Positions 1 to 3,519 of a stretch of DNA of 6,836 bases are shown piece by piece. The notes under the pieces are model-generated. The model saw nothing but the letters and a program-made list of their open reading frames with translations. It did no database searches and was not told the origin of the DNA. Source of the stretch: JBHHZI01 sp046757965 (GTDB lineage: Bacteria > Acidobacteriota > Polarisedimenticolia > SMYD01); the NCBI GenBank assembly GCA_046757965.1, contig JBHHZI010000164.1, positions 1 through 6,836 on the forward strand, in the 5' to 3' direction. A program made the translations under genes and the position numbers. Positions within the stretch are counted from its first letter, which is position 1; the number at the start of each line of letters is the position of its first letter.

Positions 1-160
1 TCGAGGCGGCGGCGCACCTGTGTCGGTTCCCGGCTTTGACGGCATCGTTCCCCACTTCGCGGCGATCCGCGGGCTGGCCGCCGGGTCCACCCCGGCCGAA
101 GAGCACGGCACGCGGTTGATGCGCCCGTCGGCGCGCCGTGCCGTTCTCCGATGGCCGGGC
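1..160. other. Unassigned left edge, no recognised gene
   Basis: This stretch lies beyond the 3' end of merP. Open frames run through it on both strands (the plus strand is open from the edge in frame 2; the minus strand continues in merP's frame after its TAA), but none gives a protein I recognise and none has a credible start with a ribosome site. In particular, nothing here looks like merA, merC or merF, the genes that often follow merP. It may hold the edge of a neighbouring gene, but I cannot name it. Confidence 0.5.
103..141 (-). terminator. Possible weak terminator hairpin after merP
   Basis: Positions 103-109 (GCACGGC) pair perfectly with 135-141 (GCCGTGC); after one mismatch three more pairs (111-113 with 131-133) extend the stem. 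The hairpin starts about 20 nt beyond the merP stop. On the minus strand it is followed only by a mixed TGCTCTTC run and not a true U-tract, so it would be an imperfect intrinsic terminator at best. Confidence 0.25.
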
Positions 161-475
161 TTATTTCAAGGTCGCGTCGAAGCCGGCCTTGGCGATGGCT
201 GCCGCGATGGTATCGGTGTCCGTCACCTCCGGGTCGTAGGTGACGACCGCCTCTTCCCTGTCCAGGCTGACGTCATACTCGATGACGCCGGGAGTGCGCT
301 TGAGCTGGATCTTCACCGCCCCGACACAGCCGCCACAGGTCATGCCGTCCACCGCGAAGGTCGCCTGCTGGGTGTGCGCCTCCTCCGCCAGGGCAGACGT
401 GCTCGTCACACCGATGAGCAGGACCACCGCCAGAACCACCACTGCCTTCCTCTTGAACGTTCGCGTCAATCTCAT
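161..475 (-). CDS. merP: MerP, periplasmic mercuric-ion binding protein
   Basis: 104 residues, close to the family's usual ~91 plus a slightly longer signal sequence. Residues 1-30 form a Sec signal peptide: basic start (RLTRTFKRK), hydrophobic core, and a probable cleavage after ALA. The mature part is one HMA domain with the diagnostic GMTCGGC motif; Cys47 and Cys50 would bind Hg(II). The end (KAGFDATLK) matches the last strand of HMA folds. MerP is known to scavenge Hg(II) in the periplasm and hand it to MerT. The ATG at 475 is preceded by AAGGAG with a 7-nt spacer. The gene lies 12 bp downstream of merT and is surely cotranscribed with it from the MerR-type promoter at 869-900. The same HMA motif reappears in selenocysteine form in the gene at 2502-3368. 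Confidence 0.93.
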   Translation of the reverse strand: MRLTRTFKRKAVVVLAVVLLIGVTSTSALAEEAHTQQATFAVDGMTCGGCVGAVKIQLKRTPGVIEYDVSLDREEAVVTYDPEVTDTDTIAAAIAKAGFDATLK

Positions 476-487
476 GGGAGGTCTCCT

Positions 488-838
488 TCAGAACAGATAG
501 ATCGAGTACTCGGGAAAGGTGGCAACCAGGATCACGATCACCGTGGCGACCCACAGCAGCACCCGGCCGTACCGCCGGGCCCTCGGCATGGTGCAGGATT
601 CGCCCTCTCCACACTCCGTCCGATTCCCCCGGTACATCCGGTAGAAACCGACACCGAGGAACAGCACCGTGGCCGCGAGAAACCAGGGCCGGTACGGCGC
701 CAGCGCCAGCGCAGCGCCGGCCCCGCCGATGCCCAGGAAGGCCAGCACCAGCGGGCCCAGACAGCAGGCCGCCGACAGCAGCGCCGCCGACACCGCCCCG
801 GTGATGGCCGCCCCCGCTCCGGTGTTTCCGGTCGACAT
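488..838 (-). CDS. merT: MerT, mercuric-ion transport membrane protein
   Basis: Inner-membrane carrier that takes Hg(II) from MerP and moves it into the cytoplasm. With the ATG at 838 the protein is 116 residues, the length of Tn501 MerT. The first membrane segment carries the paired Cys25-Cys26 (AACCLGPLVL), followed by the family motif APYRPWF. The cytoplasmic loop holds Cys76 and Cys82 (CGEGESC). A third hydrophobic segment (VLLWVATVIVILVATF) leads to the C-terminus. These four cysteines match the known transport pathway of the family. A GTG at 847 would add three residues, but it overlaps the ribosome site GAGGAG (847-852), which sits 8 nt before the ATG at 838, so ATG is preferred. The gene is first in the merTP operon, about 24 nt after the predicted transcription start. 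Confidence 0.93.
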   Translation of the reverse strand: MSTGNTGAGAAITGAVSAALLSAACCLGPLVLAFLGIGGAGAALALAPYRPWFLAATVLFLGVGFYRMYRGNRTECGEGESCTMPRARRYGRVLLWVATVIVILVATFPEYSIYLF

Positions 839-868
839 GCTCAGCACTCCTCGACGCTCACGAGGCTC

Positions 869-900
869 AACATAGACCCTCGACCATGGTTCAAGGTCAA
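869..900 (-). promoter_or_regulatory. MerR-type operator/promoter for merTP
   Basis: On the minus strand, a -35 box TTGACC (895-900) and a -10 box TATGTT (869-874) are separated by 20 bp, the abnormally long spacing typical of MerR-activated promoters (19-20 bp). The spacer is filled by a dyad centred at about 886/887: outer arms GACC/GGTC and a perfect 8-bp inner palindrome ACCATGGT. It is 29/32 identical to the site at 1661-1692, which strongly suggests a shared regulator. The predicted start is near 862, giving a 24-nt leader to merT. Confidence 0.85.
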
Positions 901-995
901 ACCAGCCGCAGACCCGACCGCAGGCGCCGGGGCCGGAGGCTCTTGATGCCCTCGCGAACGAGCGTCTGGTCCTCCACCAGACAGACCCGGATCAT
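897..995 (-). pseudogene. N-terminal remnant of a NarL-type response regulator
   Basis: Reading on the minus strand from an ATG at 995 gives MIRVCLVEDQTLVREGIKSL, an excellent match to the beginning of LuxR/NarL-family response regulators (first beta strand, the acidic pair ED, then QTLVREG of helix 1). After about residue 20 (near position 936) the similarity stops; the frame continues through arginine-rich nonsense to a TGA at 897-899. The rest of the receiver domain, with the phosphorylated Asp, and the DNA-binding domain are absent. The break lies only ~35 bp upstream of the merTP promoter, so the mer module or a deletion probably replaced the remainder of the gene. Family recognition comes from the residues; the history is inference. 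Confidence 0.65.
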
Positions 996-1042
996 GAGAC
1001 GACGCTCGTCATCGGCAGATACGCCTCGAGATGGAACCCCTC
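992..1042 (-). pseudogene. C-terminal tail of a histidine kinase (remnant)
   Basis: On the minus strand the last codons before the response-regulator remnant read EGFHLEAYLPMTSVVS and end in a TGA at 992-994. This resembles the final strand of histidine-kinase ATPase domains (PGxGxxLEAxLP). The stop overlaps the ATG of the response-regulator remnant (ATGA), the usual translational coupling of a kinase-regulator pair, which strengthens both calls. Upstream of ~1042 kinase similarity is not convincing, and merR begins at 1128, so only the tail survives. The boundary is approximate. Confidence 0.45.
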
Positions 1043-1087
1043 CCGTGGAGCAACTCCTGGCCCGTTGAGCGAGCCAGCCGGCGCAGG

Positions 1088-1116
1088 CTGACCGCCCACA
1101 AGCCCTCTGCTACACT
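1088..1116 (+). promoter_or_regulatory. Probable sigma70-type promoter of merR
   Basis: CTGACC (1088-1093) and TACACT (1111-1116) are spaced by 17 bp, a good housekeeping-type promoter. The predicted start is around 1123, only about 5 nt before the merR ATG. No MerR dyad overlaps it, so merR looks separately and constitutively expressed, not divergently autoregulated as in Tn501. Confidence 0.55.
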
Positions 1117-1127
1117 CGCACCACACC

Positions 1128-1580
1128 ATGGCCGGGTACACCATCGGAGAAATGGCCGCACAGGTCGGTGTGCCGACCACCACCGTGCGCTACTACGAGC
1201 GCCAGGGCCTGCTGCGCGAGCCACGCCGGACGGCCTCGAACTACCGTCTCTACGACGAGGACGAGGTTGACCGCCTGCGCTTCATTCGCGCCGCCCAGTC
1301 CGCCGGGCTGACCCTGTCGGACATCAAGATCCTCCTCGGATACCGAGACGGGGTCGTCGCGCCGTGCCGCGAGGTCCAACATCTCATCGAGCATCGGCTG
1401 GCCAGCATCACCGAGAACATGCGCCAGATGAGACACGTCAAGCGCGTCCTGGAGAGTTACCTCGAGATCTGCCGGCAGGCCGAGGCTGATGGCCGCTGTG
1501 AGGTGATCGACCGGCTGGCCGCACCCGGCGGCGCAGGACCGGCCCACTCGCGGACCCGAAAGAGACTGCGCCGGTCTTGA
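1128..1580 (+). CDS. merR: MerR, mercury-responsive transcriptional regulator
   Basis: 150 residues. The N-terminus has the MerR winged helix-turn-helix (YTIGEMAAQVGVPTTTVRYY, then ERQGLL and the SNYRLYDEDEVDRLRFI wing). A long dimerisation helix follows (about residues 80-115). Cys80, Cys115 and Cys124 are spaced 35 and 9 residues apart, the same spacing as the Hg-binding Cys82, Cys117 and Cys126 of Tn501 MerR, so mercury is the likely inducer rather than copper, zinc or redox stress. The arginine-rich tail (SRTRKRLRRS) goes beyond the usual end of the family. No ribosome site precedes the ATG, and the predicted transcription start is ~5 nt upstream, suggesting near-leaderless translation. 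The gene sits between two near-identical MerR operators (869-900 and 1661-1692) that flank it and point outward, which is the main evidence for its regulon. Confidence 0.93.
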   Translation: MAGYTIGEMAAQVGVPTTTVRYYERQGLLREPRRTASNYRLYDEDEVDRLRFIRAAQSAGLTLSDIKILLGYRDGVVAPCREVQHLIEHRLASITENMRQMRHVKRVLESYLEICRQAEADGRCEVIDRLAAPGGAGPAHSRTRKRLRRS

Positions 1581-1660
1581 GACTTCCCTGCCCGCCGTCA
1601 CGAGAGACATCGACGGGACACCACCGAGGCTTCCGGGACCCCGACCGCACCGATACGGCC

Positions 1661-1692
1661 TTGACCCTGCACCGTGGTCGAGGGTCTATGTT
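1661..1692 (+). promoter_or_regulatory. MerR-type operator/promoter for the selenoprotein operon
   Basis: TTGACC (1661-1666) and TATGTT (1687-1692) are separated by 20 bp. The spacer and flanks form a clean dyad at 1663-1686: outer arms GACCCT/AGGGTC and inner arms ACC/GGT, with 18 of 24 positions symmetric. It differs from the merTP site at only three of 32 positions. The predicted start is near 1699, leaving a ~47-nt leader before the gene at 1746. It lies 80 bp beyond the merR stop, so the downstream operon has its own mercury-type switch. Confidence 0.85.
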
Positions 1693-1745
1693 CTCTCACG
1701 CCTTCGCCCATCCCGGACGAATCGCATCGACAATAAGGAGCCGCT

Positions 1746-2425
1746 GTGCCGCGACAGACCTGGGCGATCTTCGTGTCGGTGCTGGCCGCCCTCGCCGTGG
1801 CCACACCGATCCCCGCGACGGGAGCCACCCCTGGCCCCTCGGAGGGCAATGCCATGTCATCCGCCCCGACGATCCCTGAACCGCATGACGCCGCGGGAGT
1901 CCCGGCGAGCGACTCACGATGGACGCGTGCCGCCGTACTGGCCGAGATCGACGGCGATCGCAGGCTGCGTGATGCGTTCAATGCCGACCAGGGCAAGGTC
2001 CGTCTGCTGATGATCCTCTCCCCGACGTGACCGGGCTGCCAGCGCGGCGCCCGTGTGGTGTCGGAGAACATCCTCTCCAGGATCGACGATGACAACCTGG
2101 CGGTGCATGTGGTCTGGACGCCGGTGCTGAGGACCGATACCACGAGGCGGTCAAGGCGCACGGCCTGGTCCCCTATTCGCAGACGACCTTCTACTGGGAT
2201 GAGAGACAGGACCTCGGTCTGGCCTACGGCCGCGCCATCGAACTGCCCAGGGGCCGGGACCTGGCCTGGGATATCTACTTTGTCTACGGCCCTGACGCCG
2301 TCTGGGGCGACACCCTTCCGCAGCCGGCGGAGTGGAGCCATCAGCTCGGCGTCGACGAGCGTAGCCTCGGCGATGCCGGCCGTATCGGCCAGGCCATCCG
2401 TTCCCTCCTCGTGGAGATGAAATGA
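1746..2425 (+). CDS. Exported thioredoxin-like selenoprotein with U-x-x-C (one apparent frameshift)
   Basis: The GTG at 1746 follows AAGGAG with a 5-nt spacer. Residues 1-27 look like a signal peptide or membrane anchor (IFVSVLAALAVATPIPATGA). The frame reaches a TGA at 2028-2030 and continues sensibly: LLMILSPT-U-PGCQRGARVV, then ENILSRIDDDNLAVHVVWTPVL. This is the beta strand-CxxC-helix of a thioredoxin-fold protein with Sec95 at the first catalytic position and Cys98 at the second. At about 2121-2135 the reading must shift: the rest (EDRYHEAVKAHGLVPYSQTT, YWDERQDLGLAYGRAIELPR, GRDLAWDIYFVYG) lies in the -1 frame and ends at TGA 2423-2425. Restoring one missing base would give ~226 residues. 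Either a sequencing or assembly deletion or a true mutation explains this. It is the first gene after the MerR operator, 76 bp before the HMA-thioredoxin gene. Its exact substrate is unknown; a thiol/selenol oxidoreductase role outside the cytoplasm is inferred. Confidence 0.75.
2045..2063 (+). promoter_or_regulatory. Candidate bacterial SECIS hairpin for Sec95
   Basis: Positions 2045-2051 (CGGCGCC) pair with 2057-2063 (GGTGTCG) in seven pairs, two of them G-U. The 5-nt loop CGUGU has G at position 2. The loop begins 21 nt after the UGA at 2028-2030, inside the window expected for bacterial SECIS elements, which carry a G in the first loop positions and recruit SelB. A competing hairpin (2032-2036 with 2049-2053) sits closer to the UGA and is less suitable. 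Folding was done by eye. Confidence 0.5.
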
Positions 2426-2501
2426 CCCGAGATTCCGAGACGCCCGCCGTTCGCGGCCCGGGCCGGGACGGAGAACGACGCGGGACGGCAAGGAGCACAC
2501 G

Positions 2502-3368
2502 ATGAGACTGGGCCAGGCCCTCCTGCCGCTGCTCATCGCCACTGCCGCGATGCCGGCGCACGCCGCGGTGGCATCCGGCCGGCCGGCCGGCACCCACCAC
2601 CCAGCCGGGAAGGCGCAGCTCGATACAGCCACCGAGGTGGTGATCGTGGGTGGCATGAAGAAGAGCCGCAGTGGCGCCACCTGATTCGGCTGACCCTCCG
2701 GGGTCCTCGCAGCCCTGGATGGGCTGGCCGGAATCGACAGTGTCGAGATGGATCTGGAGCGGGATGCGTTCATCCTCTCCTGTGACCCGGCCCGCCTCGA
2801 TCGCCATGCAGTGATCGCCGCCATCGAGGAACTGGGCTTCACGGCCCGCTTCGAGGACGCCCCGTGCCCGACTGCTGACGCGCGAACGGCCCGCAGCGCG
2901 ACACCTCCCGACAGGGCCACACACTCCAAAGAAACTGTCCCCGGGCCAGGCGGTGACCGGCTCAGGGTGGGCGACGGACCGCCGGCCGTGCCGGGTCCGG
3001 TGACCACCGGGCACCCGGCGAACCCACCCGAGCCGGTGGCGGCCGCTCTCACCCGCGCCCGGGCGGATGGCGGCCTGGTGCTCGTGGACTTCTTCGCGGA
3101 GTGGTGCGCTCCCTGCAAGGTGATCGAGAAGCGGGTCCTGCCGGCCCCGGAGGTCCAGGCCGCGCTGGCCGGCGTCACGCTGGTGAGAGTGGACACCGAT
3201 GCCCATCCCGAGGCGGCACGCGCTTACGGGGTCGTGGGCATGCCGACGCTGCTGGTGCTGGACGCGGCAGGTATGGAGCGAGGCCGCCTGGTCGGCCCGA
3301 TCGGCCCGGCGGACCTGGTCGACACCATCGAGGCGGCACGCAAACAGACGGCAACCAAGAAAGAATGA
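2502..3368 (+). CDS. Exported HMA-thioredoxin fusion selenoprotein with U-x-x-U metal site
   Basis: The ATG at 2502 follows AAGGAG with a 6-nt spacer. Read through two in-frame TGA codons (2682-2684 and 2691-2693) the gene encodes 288 residues. Residues 1-21 are a signal peptide (LLPLLIATAAMPAHA). Residues ~45-115 are an HMA/MerP-like domain: GAT-U-FG-U aligns with GMTCGGC of MerP, so Sec61 and Sec64 replace both metal-binding cysteines; then VLAALDGLAGIDSVEMDLER and IEELGFTARF follow the HMA pattern. A Pro/Gly-rich linker (~116-180) leads to a thioredoxin domain: VDFFAEWCAPCKVIEKRVL with Cys202 and Cys205, a DTDAHPEAARAYGVVG stretch and the cis-proline motif GMPT (Pro248). The helix after the CxxC resembles the DsbD C-terminal domain. 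If TGA were stop, the first product would be a 60-residue leader and the HMA half would lack a start with ribosome site. Mercury binding by selenolates, with the thioredoxin reducing the site, is inferred from domain pairing and the upstream MerR operator. Confidence 0.82.
2710..2726 (+). promoter_or_regulatory. Candidate bacterial SECIS hairpin for Sec61/Sec64
   Basis: CAGCCC (2710-2715) pairs perfectly with GGGCTG (2721-2726) around the 5-nt loop UGGAU, which has G at position 2. The loop starts 22 nt after the second UGA (2691-2693) and 31 nt after the first (2682-2684), so one hairpin could serve both. A second small hairpin (2692-2696 with 2701-2705) overlaps the second UGA and lacks an early loop G. 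Loop size and distance match the candidate in the preceding gene. Confidence 0.6.
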
Positions 3369-3519
3369 CCCCGCCCCCGGCGAGCCGTGGGAGTGCCCGC
3401 CGGGACTGCCCGCCCACGAGTCCGCGGAGCGCTACAATACCGCTCAGGTGCCGGCAGGATCGACGGCACGGTCCGGTGGACGGACCGGACCCGATCCGGG
3501 CTCGGGGGGCCGATCGACG

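Noticed and set aside
845..847. GTG start for merT
   Set aside because: It overlaps the GAGGAG ribosome site; ATG at 838 has ideal spacing and gives the usual 116-residue protein.
20..946. Long plus-strand open frame over merP and merT
   Set aside because: It is antisense to two clear genes; the product is Arg/Gln/Pro/His-rich low-complexity sequence typical of a GC-rich shadow frame.
2028..2693. The three internal TGA codons as ordinary stops, i.e. two broken genes
   Set aside because: All three fall at redox/metal cysteine positions of the families, flanking frames are coherent, and SECIS-like hairpins follow. Random nonsense mutations would not target only these positions. The separate frameshift near 2129 is still treated as a possible real lesion.
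1598..3196. 532-codon minus-strand open frame opposite the selenoprotein operon
   Set aside because: The product is Ser/Ala/Arg-rich without a recognisable domain, while the plus strand carries conserved HMA and thioredoxin motifs with good ribosome sites. It would mislead a gene finder that treats UGA as stop.
3376..3404. CCCGGCG/CGCCGGG hairpin after the selenoprotein operon as terminator
   Set aside because: The 7-bp stem has a 15-nt loop and no U-tract follows; in such GC-rich DNA it may be chance.
3433..3438. TACAAT as -10 box of a promoter for the FG-GAP lipoprotein
   Set aside because: No acceptable -35 element lies 16-18 bp upstream. A promoter somewhere in 3369-3519 is plausible but this one is not supported enough to list.
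3469..3487. CGGTCC/GGACCG inverted repeat upstream of the FG-GAP gene as a third MerR site
   Set aside because: It lacks the TTGACC and TATGTT boxes with 20-bp spacing, and the arms differ from the two real operators.
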